From: JAHWKI01 sp035513575
GTDB lineage: Bacteria; Gemmatimonadota; Gemmatimonadetes; Longimicrobiales; RSA9
Direction: 5' to 3'
Assembly: GCA_035513575.1 (NCBI GenBank)
Contig: DATKBW010000015.1
Location: forward strand, 62,001-126,000
DNA length: 64,000 nt
Shown here piece after piece: positions 16,699 through 26,454 of this stretch. Position 1 is the first letter of the stretch. Each line of letters opens with the position of its first letter. Below the pieces are notes generated by a model. That model worked only from the letters and a program-made list of their open reading frames with translations. It ran no database searches and was not told where the DNA came from. Position numbers and translations under genes: made by a program.

Positions 16699-18073
16699 GG
16701 CGCAGGTCGTCCCCTTCCGGGCGCCGGACCGGCAGCCGCCCTACGCGGCGGAGGCGGAGGTCGCGGTCCTGGGCGGCATGCTCATCGACAACGATGCGGT
16801 GGCCAAGGCCGTCGAAGTCGTCGACGACTCGATGTTCTATCGGGAGGGCCACCGCCGCATCTTCCGCGTGATGATGCGGCTGTTCCAGCGCGGCGACGTG
16901 GTGGACCCCACCACGGTGGCCGAGGAGCTCCGCAGGGCCGAGGAGCTCGAGCACGCGGGGGGGCTCCCGTACCTGGCCGAGCTGCTGGACGCCGTTCCCA
17001 CCGCCGCGAACGTGGAGTACCACGCGCGCATCGTGCGGGAGCGGGCGCTGATGCGGCGTCTGATCGAGACCTCGTCGCAGATCATCCGGGACACGTACGA
17101 GCCGGGGGAGCGCACCGTCGAGGAGCTGCTGGACGAGGCGGAGCACCGGATCTTCCAGATCGCGCAGAGCCACGACCGCGAAGGGTTCGTCTGGATCAAG
17201 AAGATCCTGTACCCGACGTTCGAGCGCATCGAGCAGCTCCAGGCGGCGCAGGGCGGGATCACGGGCATCGGCACCGGCTTCTACGACCTGGACGGCAAGA
17301 CGGGCGGGTTCCAGAAGGGGGACCTGGTGATCGTCGCGGCGCGCCCCTCCATGGGGAAGACGGCGCTGGTCATCTCTCTGCTCCTGCACGCCGCCATCTC
17401 GCAGCAGACGCCGGTCGCGCTGTTCTCGCTGGAGATGTCCAAGGAGCAGCTGGTCCAGCGGATGCTCTGTTCGGAGGCGCTGGTGGACCTGGGGCGGCTC
17501 CTGCGCGGCCGCCTCACCGATGACGACTACGTCCGCCTGGCCCAGGCCGCGGGGCACCTGAACACCGCGCCCATCTGGATCGACGACTCCGGCGTCCTCA
17601 CCGCCCTGGAGATGCGCGCGAAGGCGCGACGGCTGAAGGCGGAGCAGCCGGAGCTCGGGCTGATCGTCGTGGACTACCTCCAGCTCATGCAGAGCGGCGG
17701 GCGGATCGCGGAGAACCGGCAGCAGGAAGTGTCGGAGATCAGCCGCGGGCTGAAGGCCGTCGCGAAGGAGCTCGGGGTCCCGATCATCGCCCTCTCCCAG
17801 CTCTCCCGCGCCCCGGAACAGCGGTCGGACCATCGCCCCCAGCTCTCCGACCTCCGCGAGTCCGGCTCCCTCGAGCAGGATGCCGATCTGGTCATGTTCC
17901 TGTACCGTCCCGAGTATTATCTCTCGGACCTGGAGGCGCAGGAGCAGGGCGTGGTCGGCAAGGCCGAGCTCATCATCGGCAAGCAGCGCAACGGTCCCAC
18001 CGGGATCGTGGAGCTGTTCTTCCGGAAGGAGTGCACGCGGTTCGAGTCGTTCACGCCCGCCAACATGGCGTGA
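16685..18073 (+). CDS. dnaB: Replicative DNA helicase DnaB
   Basis: The hexameric 5'-3' helicase of the replication fork, 462 residues. The N-terminal helical domain (about 15-125, PPYAAEAEVAVLGGMLID onward) is followed by the RecA-like motor with Walker A ARPSMGKTAL and Walker B LGLIVVDYLQLMQ. The sensor region is IALSQLSRAPEQR and the arginine-finger area is SDLRESGSLEQDADLVMFLYR. No intein interrupts the P-loop. It overlaps the glycosylase gene and is followed 16 bp later by radA. Confidence 0.97.
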   Translation: MSTTEAQVVPFRAPDRQPPYAAEAEVAVLGGMLIDNDAVAKAVEVVDDSMFYREGHRRIFRVMMRLFQRGDVVDPTTVAEELRRAEELEHAGGLPYLAELLDAVPTAANVEYHARIVRERALMRRLIETSSQIIRDTYEPGERTVEELLDEAEHRIFQIAQSHDREGFVWIKKILYPTFERIEQLQAAQGGITGIGTGFYDLDGKTGGFQKGDLVIVAARPSMGKTALVISLLLHAAISQQTPVALFSLEMSKEQLVQRMLCSEALVDLGRLLRGRLTDDDYVRLAQAAGHLNTAPIWIDDSGVLTALEMRAKARRLKAEQPELGLIVVDYLQLMQSGGRIAENRQQEVSEISRGLKAVAKELGVPIIALSQLSRAPEQRSDHRPQLSDLRESGSLEQDADLVMFLYRPEYYLSDLEAQEQGVVGKAELIIGKQRNGPTGIVELFFRKECTRFESFTPANMA

Positions 18074-18089
18074 CCCCCACCATTCGCTG

Positions 18090-19448
18090 ATGGCCAAGAC
18101 CAGGACCGCGTTCTTCTGCACGGAATGCGGCAACGAGACCGCGCGCTGGCAGGGCCAGTGCCCGGGCTGCGGCGAGTGGAACACGCTCGCCGAGGAGCCC
18201 CGCTCGCCCTCCCGCAAGGGTCGCGGCACGGGCCCCGCCGGCGACCGCGGCCGGGCCGCCGCCGTTCCCGCCCGGCTGAGCACCGTCGAGGCCGGCGCGA
18301 CCGCCCGGTGGTCGACCGCCATCCGCGAGCTGGACTTCGTCCTCGGCGGCGGCGTCGTCCCGGGGTCGCTCATCCTGCTGGGGGGCGAGCCGGGGATCGG
18401 CAAGAGCACCCTCCTCCTCCAGGTCGCCGCCCGCCTCGAGCTCACCGGGCACCCGACGCTGTACGTCTCCGGAGAGGAGTCGGCGGCGCAGGTCCGGCTG
18501 CGCGCCGATCGCCTCGGTGGTGGCGCGGGCGATGTCGTGTTCCTGGCCGAGACCGGCCTGTCCGCCATCGTGGAGCGCGCCGCCGAGCTGAAGCCGGACG
18601 TCCTGGTCGTGGACTCGATCCAGACCACCTACGCCGATGAGCTGGACGGCGCGCCGGGGAACGTCACCCAGGTCCGGGAGTGCGCGGCCCGGCTGCAGCG
18701 CTTCGCCAAGGAGACCGGCACGGCGGTGTTCCTCGTGGGTCACGTCACGAAGGGCGGGACGGTGGCTGGCCCGCGGACCCTGGAGCACATCGTCGACACC
18801 GTGCTCTACTTCGAGGGCAGCCGGAGCCTCGATCATCGGGTGCTCCGGGCGACCAAGAACCGCTTCGGCGGCGTCGACGAGATCGGGGTGTTCCGCATGG
18901 CGGTGGATGGGCTGGAGGCCGTGGAGAGTCCATCGGAGCTGTTCCTCGGCGAGCGGGTGGAAGGGGTCAGCGGGGCGGCGGTGGTGTGCACGCTCGAGGG
19001 GACCCGCCCGCTGCTGGTGGAGGTCCAGGCGCTCTGCTCCCCCGCGGCCTTCGGCGCCCCCCAGCGGGTGACGACGGGATTCGACCGGCAGAGGCTCGCG
19101 CTCCTCCTGGCCGTGCTGGAGAAGCGCGCCGGCGTGGCATTCGGGGCCCACGATGTCTTCCTGAACGCCGTCGGGGGAGTCCGCCTTGCCGAGCCGGCGG
19201 CGGACGCTGGCGTGGCGGCGGCGCTGGCGAGCGGGCTCCTGGACCGCTCGATCCCCCCGGACGCGGTGTTCATCGGGGAGATCGGGCTCGGCGGTGAGCT
19301 CCGGGGGGTCAGCCAGATCGAGCGGCGGCTGGCGGAGGCGGAGCGGCTCGGGTTCCGGACCGCGTACGTCCCCTCTCGGACCCGCGCGGTCTCGGACCTC
19401 GACCTCGTCCCGGTGGCCACCGTCGGCGAGCTCCTGGAGGCGCTGTGA
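18090..19448 (+). CDS. radA: DNA repair protein RadA
   Basis: A RecA-like ATPase that promotes branch migration in recombination, 452 residues. It has an N-terminal zinc ribbon (C10, C13, C24, C27), Walker A GGEPGIGKST at about 97-106, the RadA-specific KNRFG motif near residue 255, and a C-terminal Lon-protease-like domain without the catalytic dyad (VFLNAVGGVRLAEPAADAGV). The start ATG 18090 lies 16 bp after dnaB. The stop overlaps ispD (GTGA). Confidence 0.96.
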   Translation: MAKTRTAFFCTECGNETARWQGQCPGCGEWNTLAEEPRSPSRKGRGTGPAGDRGRAAAVPARLSTVEAGATARWSTAIRELDFVLGGGVVPGSLILLGGEPGIGKSTLLLQVAARLELTGHPTLYVSGEESAAQVRLRADRLGGGAGDVVFLAETGLSAIVERAAELKPDVLVVDSIQTTYADELDGAPGNVTQVRECAARLQRFAKETGTAVFLVGHVTKGGTVAGPRTLEHIVDTVLYFEGSRSLDHRVLRATKNRFGGVDEIGVFRMAVDGLEAVESPSELFLGERVEGVSGAAVVCTLEGTRPLLVEVQALCSPAAFGAPQRVTTGFDRQRLALLLAVLEKRAGVAFGAHDVFLNAVGGVRLAEPAADAGVAAALASGLLDRSIPPDAVFIGEIGLGGELRGVSQIERRLAEAERLGFRTAYVPSRTRAVSDLDLVPVATVGELLEAL

Positions 19449-20137
19449 GCGTCCCGTGGCCGAGGGCGGCGGCCGTGATCCCGGCGGGAGGGGTCGGCCG
19501 GCGCATGGGCGGCGTGCGGAAGCAGTACCTGGAGCTGGGCGGGCGGCCGGTCCTGTGGCACGCCATCCGGCCCTTCCTCGATCACCCGGCCATCCACTGG
19601 ATCGTCGTCGCTCTCCCGGCGGAGGACATGGCCACGCCGCCGCTGTTCCTTCCCGACGGCGTCACCGTGGTGGCGGGCGGCGAGGAGCGGGGCGACTCCG
19701 TCCGGCTGGCGCTGGAGGCGGTCCCGCCCGCGGCGGAGCTGGTCCTGATCCACGATGCGGCCCGCCCCCTGGTCACCCGCGCGCTGGTGGACCGGACCCT
19801 GGAAGCGGCGGCGGGCGGCGTCGGGGCGGTGGCGGCCATACCGGTCCCGGACACCCTGAAGCGCGTGGCGGGCGACCGGACCATCGCCGCCACCGTGGCG
19901 CGCGCGGGGTTGTGGGCGGCGCAGACCCCCCAGGCATTCCCCCGCGCCATGATCGTGGACGCGTACGCGCGCGCGGCGGAGGAGGGTGTGCGGGAGACCG
20001 ATGACGCGGCGCTGGTGGAACGCTACGGCGGCCGGGTCGTCGTGGTGGAGGGCTCTCCCCGGAACCTGAAGGTCACCACGCCGGAGGACCTGCGCATCGC
20101 CGCGCTCCTGCTGGGCGGGGTCGAGGCGCCCCGATGA
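19445..20137 (+). CDS. ispD: 2-C-methyl-D-erythritol 4-phosphate cytidylyltransferase
   Basis: Third step of the non-mevalonate isoprenoid pathway: CTP plus MEP to CDP-ME. 230 residues with the nucleotide-binding VIPAGGVGRRMGGVRKQYLE, GGEERGDSV, HDAARPLVT, the AIPVPDTLKR loop and TPQAF. It shares the pathway with dxs and ispA near 42 kb. It starts at GTG 19445 overlapping radA and ends in an ATGA overlap with tsaC. ispF is not adjacent in this window. Confidence 0.96.
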   Translation: MSVPWPRAAAVIPAGGVGRRMGGVRKQYLELGGRPVLWHAIRPFLDHPAIHWIVVALPAEDMATPPLFLPDGVTVVAGGEERGDSVRLALEAVPPAAELVLIHDAARPLVTRALVDRTLEAAAGGVGAVAAIPVPDTLKRVAGDRTIAATVARAGLWAAQTPQAFPRAMIVDAYARAAEEGVRETDDAALVERYGGRVVVVEGSPRNLKVTTPEDLRIAALLLGGVEAPR

Positions 20138-20760
20138 GCGCCATCCTCCCGTACGAGACCCCGGAAGAGCGGGAAGCCGCCGCCGCGCGGGTGAAGGAGC
20201 ACCTGGAGGCGGACGGGATCGTCGCCTACCCCACGGAGACCGTGTACGGCCTGGGGTGTGCCCTCCGTGACGCGGCCCTGAGCAGCCTGGCCGGGTTCAA
20301 GGGCACCCGGCCCTTCCTGGTCCTGGTGCCGGACGCGGCAGCGGTGCCGGGGCTGGAGTGGACGATGGCGGCGCTCCGCCTCGCGGAACGGTTCTGGCCC
20401 GGGCCGCTGACCCTGGCGCTGCCCGCGCGGGAAGGCGCGTTTCCGCCCCAGGTGGTCGGCCCCCAGGGAACCGTGGCGGTGCGCGTGTCCTCCCATCCCG
20501 CCGTGGCGGATCTGCTCCGGGCGGCGGGCGGGCCGGTGACCTCGACGAGCGCGAATCGGCCGGGCGAGCCGCCGGCCCGCACGGCTACCGACGCCGCGCG
20601 TACGGCGGCGGCCGTGGACCGCCTGCTGGTGCTGGACGGCGGGACGTTGCCCCCCGGCGTGCCGTCCACGATCGTGCGTTGCGCCGGCGGGCCCGTCCGG
20701 ATCCTGCGGGAGGGCGTGATCGACAGGGAAGCGATCCAGGCCGTCGTGGAGGTGGCATGA
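20134..20760 (+). CDS. tsaC: L-threonylcarbamoyladenylate synthase (YrdC/Sua5 family)
   Basis: Makes threonylcarbamoyl-AMP from threonine, bicarbonate and ATP for the t6A37 modification of ANN-decoding tRNAs. 208 residues: the YrdC domain without the Sua5 C-terminal extension. YPTETVYGLG is the nucleotide-binding strand and TSTSANRPGEPPA carries the SxN motif. The basic pair that is usually KxR appears here as FKGTRP, slightly shifted. ATGA overlaps link it to ispD upstream and the phosphatase downstream. Confidence 0.92.
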   Translation: MSAILPYETPEEREAAAARVKEHLEADGIVAYPTETVYGLGCALRDAALSSLAGFKGTRPFLVLVPDAAAVPGLEWTMAALRLAERFWPGPLTLALPAREGAFPPQVVGPQGTVAVRVSSHPAVADLLRAAGGPVTSTSANRPGEPPARTATDAARTAAAVDRLLVLDGGTLPPGVPSTIVRCAGGPVRILREGVIDREAIQAVVEVA

Positions 20761-21248
20761 GCGACGCCAGTCCGAAGCTCGCGAGCTACAACCTGCTCTT
20801 CGTCTGTACCGGGAACACCTGCCGGAGCCCCATGGCGGCGGCGATCGCCAGGGCGGCCATCGGGCGGCGCGGGTGGGGTCACGTCGCCGTCGGCTCCGCC
20901 GGCGTCGCGGCCGCCCCGGGCGCGCCTGTCTCCGAGCCCGTGGGGCCCGTGCTGGCCGAGCACGGCATCGAGGTCGGCGCCCACGCGTCACGCGAGCTCA
21001 CGCCCGAGCTGGTCGAATGGGCGGACTCCATCCTGGTCATGAGCCCCGCCCACGCGGCCGCGGTCGAGGACATGGGCGGCGGCGGCAAGACTGCCCTCGT
21101 CACGGAGTTCCTCGCCGGCGACGCTGGCGGCCGCCCGGTGGCGGATCCCATCGGCCGGTCCGTCGAGACCTACCGGCGCACCCGCGACCAGCTCGAGCAG
21201 GCGGTGGAGGCCGTACTCGACCGCCTCGAGCCGATCCTCGCCCCCTGA
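20757..21248 (+). CDS. Low-molecular-weight phosphatase, possible protein-arginine phosphatase
   Basis: A 163-residue LMW-PTP fold enzyme with P-loop VCTGNTCRSPMA (nucleophile Cys17, Arg23) and general-acid loop VADPIGRS. Thr21 in the P-loop (CTGNTCRS) matches the Thr that gives Bacillus YwlE its phospho-arginine selectivity; tyrosine phosphatases usually have Ile there (CLGNICRS). The neighbourhood with a YrdC-type gene is also seen around ywlE. No arginine kinase gene is in the window, so the substrate assignment is tentative. Confidence 0.85.
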   Translation: MSDASPKLASYNLLFVCTGNTCRSPMAAAIARAAIGRRGWGHVAVGSAGVAAAPGAPVSEPVGPVLAEHGIEVGAHASRELTPELVEWADSILVMSPAHAAAVEDMGGGGKTALVTEFLAGDAGGRPVADPIGRSVETYRRTRDQLEQAVEAVLDRLEPILAP

Positions 21249-21262
21249 CCATCTCCGCCTCC

Positions 21263-22099
21263 GTGGACTCCGGCCCCGGGACCCGCCTCATCGCCCTGCT
21301 CGGCGACCCTGTCGCCCACTCGCTGTCCCCCCGCTTCCAGAACGCCGCCATCCGGCACGCGGGTCTCGACGCCGTGTACCTCGCCCTCCGCTGCCGTGCG
21401 GCGGACTTCCCCGCGCTCCTCCGCGGCCTGGCCGGCGCCGGGGCGGCGGGCAACGTCACCATCCCCCACAAGAGCGCCGCGGTGGCCCTGCTCGACCAGG
21501 CCACCGCCGCGGTGGAGCGGACGGGGGCGTGCAACACCTTCTGGACGGCGGACGGCCGGCTGCACGGCGACAACACGGATGTGGAGGGGTTCGGCGCAGC
21601 CTGCCGCGAGCTCGTCGGCGCTCCCGCCGGCGCCCGCGTCCTGGTACTGGGGGCGGGTGGGGCCGCGCGGGCCGCCGTGGCGGCCCTGCTCGACGCACGG
21701 GCCGACGCCGTGCACGTCCTCAACCGCTCCCCCGAACGCGCCGGGGCGCTCGCGGCCGCGCTGGACCCCAGGGGCCGCAAGGTCACCGTGCTCCCCCCCG
21801 GCGCGGCGCTCCGGCGCGAGGGCTACGACCTCGTCGTCAACGCCACGCCGCTCGGCCTCCTCGCGGACGACCCGCTCCCCCTCGACCTCGCCGTTCCTGC
21901 CCGCGTGGGTGCCGCGCTCGACCTCGTCTACCGCCCCGGCGGGACCCGCTGGACCGCCGAGGCCGCGCGCCTCGACATCCCCGGCGCCGATGGGACCGAG
22001 ATGCTCCTCCACCAGGGCGCAGCCGCGTTCCGCCGCTGGTTCGACACCCCCGCGCCGATGGAGGTGATGCGCGGGGCGTTGGGGAGAGTCGGGGTTTAG
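21263..22099 (+). CDS. aroE: Shikimate dehydrogenase
   Basis: NADPH-dependent reduction of 3-dehydroshikimate in aromatic amino acid synthesis. 278 residues with HSLSPRFQNAAI (shikimate binding), NVTIPHKSAAV (catalytic Lys), GDNTDVEGF (catalytic Asp), dinucleotide loop VLGAGGAARAAV and NATPLGL. The GTG at 21263, 14 bp after the phosphatase, is the most plausible start, since no ATG is available before the first conserved strand. aroA is in the window too, at 60.6 kb. Confidence 0.93.
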   Translation: MDSGPGTRLIALLGDPVAHSLSPRFQNAAIRHAGLDAVYLALRCRAADFPALLRGLAGAGAAGNVTIPHKSAAVALLDQATAAVERTGACNTFWTADGRLHGDNTDVEGFGAACRELVGAPAGARVLVLGAGGAARAAVAALLDARADAVHVLNRSPERAGALAAALDPRGRKVTVLPPGAALRREGYDLVVNATPLGLLADDPLPLDLAVPARVGAALDLVYRPGGTRWTAEAARLDIPGADGTEMLLHQGAAAFRRWFDTPAPMEVMRGALGRVGV

Positions 22100-22186
22100 G
22101 CGTTCGGACCCTACAGGCGTCCGGACGCCGACTGCTGACCGCTCCGGCCATTCCGCCGCCCCGCCGGGTGTTGAGGATTGGCCGCC

Positions 22187-22927
22187 ATGGGTCTCCTCGA
22201 CGGCCTCCTCACCCTCGCCCTCGCGCCCCGGTGCCTCGGATGCGGCGGCGCCACCCGCGACCCCCGCGCGCTGGTCTGCGGCCGCTGCCGCTCCCGCATT
22301 CAGCCGCCGCCGGCCCCGCTCTGCCCGCGCTGCGGGATGCCCCGGCTGCGCACCGGGCGCGCCCCGGGGCCGCGGTGCCAGGAGTGCCTGGAGTGGCCGG
22401 TGGGGTTGAGGGCGGCGCGCTCGGCCTGCCTCCTGCACCACCCCGCGGACGCGCTGGTCCACCACCTGAAATACCGCGGCTGGAAGGCTCTCGCTTCCTT
22501 CATGGCCCACCGCATGGCCGCGCTCCCGCTGCCGGAGGATGTCGCCCGCGAGACTCGCATCGTGATCGCGGTACCCACCACCCGGACCCGGCTCCGGGAG
22601 CGCGGCTACAACCAGGCGGAAGTGCTCGCCGCCCGCCTCGCGCGGGCGACCGGAAGGACGCTCCTTCCGGCCCTGCGCCGCGCACCCGGAACCAGCAGCC
22701 AGACCACCTTGCAGCCCGCAGCGAGGCTGGCTAACGTGGCGGGGGCTTTCCGCCCCATGGATGCGACACGGAACGAAATCGCCGGCGAGCATCTCCTGCT
22801 GGTGGACGATGTCCTGACCACCGGCGCCACCGCGGTGGCGTGCGCGGAGACGCTCATGGCCGCGGGGGCGCGCTGCGTAAGCGTGCTCACGTTCGCCCGC
22901 GCGCCGGGCCGGCTTCGAACGAACTGA
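22187..22927 (+). CDS. comF: ComF-family phosphoribosyltransferase-like protein
   Basis: A 246-residue protein of the ComF/GntX family, linked to DNA uptake in competent bacteria. The N-terminal CxxC pairs (CLGC, CGRC, CPRC, CQEC) form a zinc-finger region. The C-terminal phosphoribosyltransferase domain has RERGYNQAEVLA and the PRPP loop LLLVDDVLTTGATAV. ATG 22187 is preferred to an in-frame TTG three codons earlier. It is 18 bp before gapA and may be cotranscribed with it. Confidence 0.9.
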   Translation: MGLLDGLLTLALAPRCLGCGGATRDPRALVCGRCRSRIQPPPAPLCPRCGMPRLRTGRAPGPRCQECLEWPVGLRAARSACLLHHPADALVHHLKYRGWKALASFMAHRMAALPLPEDVARETRIVIAVPTTRTRLRERGYNQAEVLAARLARATGRTLLPALRRAPGTSSQTTLQPAARLANVAGAFRPMDATRNEIAGEHLLLVDDVLTTGATAVACAETLMAAGARCVSVLTFARAPGRLRTN

Positions 22928-22945
22928 ACTCGGGAGGAACTCTCC

Positions 22946-23953
<1,008 letters not shown>

Positions 23954-24010
23954 CGACTCTTCAGTCATTTAGAAGGCTTCACTTCGGGTACCACTCGAAT
24001 GTCGCCACTA

Positions 24011-24039
24011 TTGACGCGCCCCGGAGCGCACATTAGCCT
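24011..24039 (+). promoter_or_regulatory. Candidate promoter downstream of gapA
   Basis: TTGACG (24011-24016), a 17-bp spacer and TAGCCT (24034-24039), in the 208-bp gap after gapA. It would drive the zinc-ribbon gene and, by read-through of the hairpin at 24404, possibly pgk-tpiA-secG. Confidence 0.5.
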
Positions 24040-24161
24040 GAACGGAAGTGGGCGCGTGCCGGCGGGCTTCCGCACGGTCGCTGTCGCCTCACGGTTCCGC
24101 GACTGGCATGTATCTGGCGCCAGCGGGTGGAGAGGGCTGCAACCCTGGGCCGGAGGTGGGG

Positions 24162-24362
24162 ATGGCGGATGCGCAGCAGGTGAGGAGTGGTACGTACCGC
24201 TGTCCGGTATGCGGGCACCGGGACGTGGCGGAGCTCACGGCGGGGCAGGAATCCGTCGTGATCTCGTGCAGCTACTGCAATACGCCTCTGGAGGTGGCCT
24301 CCCGGGGTCCGGACTCCATCCGCTTCTCGGTTCAGGTTTCGGAGCAGTCGGCGGCGATGTGA
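24162..24362 (+). CDS. Small zinc-ribbon protein
   Basis: A 66-residue protein with two CxxC knuckles, C14/C17 (CPVCGHRD) and C36/C39 (CSYCNTPLEV), separated by 18 residues; together they form a zinc ribbon. Nothing else is recognisable. ATG 24162 is chosen because GGAGG lies 7 bp upstream and because homology-like sequence begins there. It sits between gapA and pgk with its own candidate promoter and an intrinsic terminator behind it, so it may be an independent short transcript. Function unknown; nucleic-acid or protein binding is possible. Confidence 0.75.
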   Translation: MADAQQVRSGTYRCPVCGHRDVAELTAGQESVVISCSYCNTPLEVASRGPDSIRFSVQVSEQSAAM

Positions 24363-24403
24363 CGGCCGGGGCGGGTGCACCAGCCCGCCGCCGGAACCCA
24401 GGG

Positions 24404-24440
24404 AGCCACGGTCTCGCGAGATCGTGGCTTTTCGTTTTTC
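24404..24440 (+). terminator. Intrinsic terminator or attenuator just upstream of pgk
   Basis: AGCCACG (24404-24410) pairs perfectly with CGTGGCT (24423-24429), and the intervening GTCTCGCGAGAT is itself largely self-complementary. It is followed by TTTTCGTTTTT. The pgk start codon is at 24450 with its GAGGAG in between, so the hairpin sits in the pgk leader. A second small hairpin (GGCGGG/CCCGCC) lies shortly before it. Confidence 0.75.
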
Positions 24441-24449
24441 GAGGAGCGG

Positions 24450-25661
24450 ATGAACAAGCGGACGATTCGGGACCTGTCTGAGGGGGCGGTGGGGGGAAAG
24501 CGGGTGCTGGTACGGGTGGACTACAACGTCCCCCTGCGCGATGGCGCCGTCGCGGACGATGCGCGGATCCGGGCCACGCTGCCGACACTCCGGCACCTCC
24601 TGGAGCGCGGCGGGCGGCTGATCCTGGTCTCGCACCTGGGCCGGCCGAAGGGGATGTGGAGCGAAGCGCTGTCGCTCCGACCGGTGGCCGACCGGCTGCG
24701 GGAGCTGGCGCAGGTCCCCGTCGCGTTCGTATCGGATGTCGTCGGGAGCGACGCCCGGGATGCGGCCGCCGCCCTGCACGGCGGGGATGTGCTCCTGCTG
24801 GAGAACGTGCGCTTCCTGCCCGGTGAGGAGACGAACGATCCGCACCTGGCGGAGGAGCTGGCCGGCCTCGGCGATGTCTACGTGAACGACGCGTTCGGCA
24901 CCGCGCACCGGGCCCACGCCTCGACGGTCGGGGCGGCGGAGCACATGAAGCGGGAGGGGAAGCCTGCCGTCGCCGGGCTGCTGATGGAGGCGGAGCTCCG
25001 ATTCCTCGGTGGCGCCCTGGAGGCGCCGGAGCGGCCCTTCGTGGCGGTGCTCGGGGGCGCGAAGATCTCGGGGAAGATCGACGTGATCGAGCACCTGCTC
25101 CCGCGCGTCGACCGGCTGGTGATCGGCGGGGCCATGGCCAACACGTTCTTCCGCGCCATGGGCCTCGAGACCGGGGACTCCCTGGTCGAGGAGGACCGGG
25201 TGGCCATGGCCGCGGCCCTGCTCGAACGCGCCGGCGACGCGCTGGTCCTTCCCGTGGACTGCGTCATCGCGGAGACCGCCTCCGCCGACGCCCCGACCCG
25301 GTCGGTCCCCCGGGACCAGGTGCCCGCGGGGTGGAAGATCCTCGACATCGGGCCCGCCTCGCTCACGCGGTTCCGCGAGGCCCTGGAAGACGCCCGCACC
25401 GTCGTCTGGAACGGGCCCATGGGGATGTTCGAGCTGGCCCCGTTCGCCGGCGGAACGGAAGGTGTGGCGCGCGCGGCGGCGGAGATCACCCGCACCGGGG
25501 CCACCACCATCCTCGGCGGCGGCGACACCGCCGCGGCGGTCGTCCGGGCCGGGCTCGGCGACCGCATGACCCACATCTCCACCGGCGGCGGCGCGTCGCT
25601 GGAGCTCCTCGAGGGCCGCGTCCTCCCCGGCGTGGCCGTGCTCGACGATCGGGAGGACTGA
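24450..25661 (+). CDS. pgk: Phosphoglycerate kinase
   Basis: Glycolytic substrate-level phosphorylation of ADP by 1,3-bisphosphoglycerate. 403 residues with VRVDYNVPL and SHLGRPKG (substrate site), LLLENVRFLPGEE, VNDAFGTAHRAHAS, VLGGAKISGKI, VVWNGPMGMFE and the nucleotide loop GGGDTAAAV. ATG 24450 is placed by GAGGAG and by the conserved LVRVDYNVP spacing. The stop overlaps the ATG of tpiA. Confidence 0.97.
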   Translation: MNKRTIRDLSEGAVGGKRVLVRVDYNVPLRDGAVADDARIRATLPTLRHLLERGGRLILVSHLGRPKGMWSEALSLRPVADRLRELAQVPVAFVSDVVGSDARDAAAALHGGDVLLLENVRFLPGEETNDPHLAEELAGLGDVYVNDAFGTAHRAHASTVGAAEHMKREGKPAVAGLLMEAELRFLGGALEAPERPFVAVLGGAKISGKIDVIEHLLPRVDRLVIGGAMANTFFRAMGLETGDSLVEEDRVAMAAALLERAGDALVLPVDCVIAETASADAPTRSVPRDQVPAGWKILDIGPASLTRFREALEDARTVVWNGPMGMFELAPFAGGTEGVARAAAEITRTGATTILGGGDTAAAVVRAGLGDRMTHISTGGGASLELLEGRVLPGVAVLDDRED

Positions 25662-26419
25662 TGGCCGGACCCGCGAATACCCCGGTGATCGCCGGGAACT
25701 GGAAGATGCACAAGGGCCCCGAGTCGGCCCGGAAGTTCTGCCGCGAGTTCGTCCAGGTCGCCCCCCCTCCCGGCAGCCGGACGATCCTGATCTTTCCGCC
25801 CGACCTCTCCGTGGGGGTGGTGCGCGAAGCCCTCTCCAGCCACCGGATCCAGGTCGGCGTCCAGAACATCTACTGGAAGGCCCAGGGCGCGTTCACCGGC
25901 GAGATCAGCGCCGCCATGGCCCGCGAGGCGGGCGCCACGCACGCCCTCGTCGGCCACTCCGAGCGGCGCCACGTCTTCGCCGAGACGGACGAGCAGACGG
26001 CGTGGAAGGTCGCGGCAGCCCTCGAGCAGGGCCTCGTTCCGGTCCTCTGCGTCGGCGAGACCCTCGAGGAGCGGAAGGCGGGCCGGCGCGACGAAGTCAT
26101 CCTCCGCCAGCTCGACGCCGCGACCCACGCCCTCCGTGACCCCGACCTCGCGCGCATCCGCCTCGCCTACGAGCCCGTCTGGGCCATCGGCACGGGCGAG
26201 ACCGCGACCCCTCGGGACGCCTCCGAGGCCCAGGGCCGGCTGCGGGCCCGCCTTCGCGAGCGTCTCGGTGACGGCGCCGATGGCATCCCCATCCTCTACG
26301 GCGGGTCGGTCAAGCCCGAGAACGCGCGCGAGCTGCTCGCCGCCCCGGACGTGGATGGCCTGCTGGTCGGAGGCGCGAGCCTCGATCCTCGGGACTTCGC
26401 CACGATCGCCTCCGCCTGA
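25661..26419 (+). CDS. tpiA: Triosephosphate isomerase
   Basis: Interconverts dihydroxyacetone phosphate and glyceraldehyde 3-phosphate. 252 residues with GNWKMHKG (catalytic Lys), VGHSERR (catalytic His), AYEPVWAIGTG (catalytic Glu) and the phosphate-binding YGGSVKPEN and GLLVGGASL. It starts at ATG 25661, sharing an A with the pgk stop, so it is tightly coupled to pgk. Confidence 0.97.
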   Translation: MAGPANTPVIAGNWKMHKGPESARKFCREFVQVAPPPGSRTILIFPPDLSVGVVREALSSHRIQVGVQNIYWKAQGAFTGEISAAMAREAGATHALVGHSERRHVFAETDEQTAWKVAAALEQGLVPVLCVGETLEERKAGRRDEVILRQLDAATHALRDPDLARIRLAYEPVWAIGTGETATPRDASEAQGRLRARLRERLGDGADGIPILYGGSVKPENARELLAAPDVDGLLVGGASLDPRDFATIASA

Positions 26420-26454
26420 CCTCCGCGGGTCGGCCGGCGCGCCGCCACCCCGCG

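Noticed and set aside
22116..22129. Perfect 14-bp palindrome GGCGTCCGGACGCC between aroE and comF
   Set aside because: It has no loop and no T run, and palindromes of this composition are common at such GC content; too weak to call a terminator or operator.
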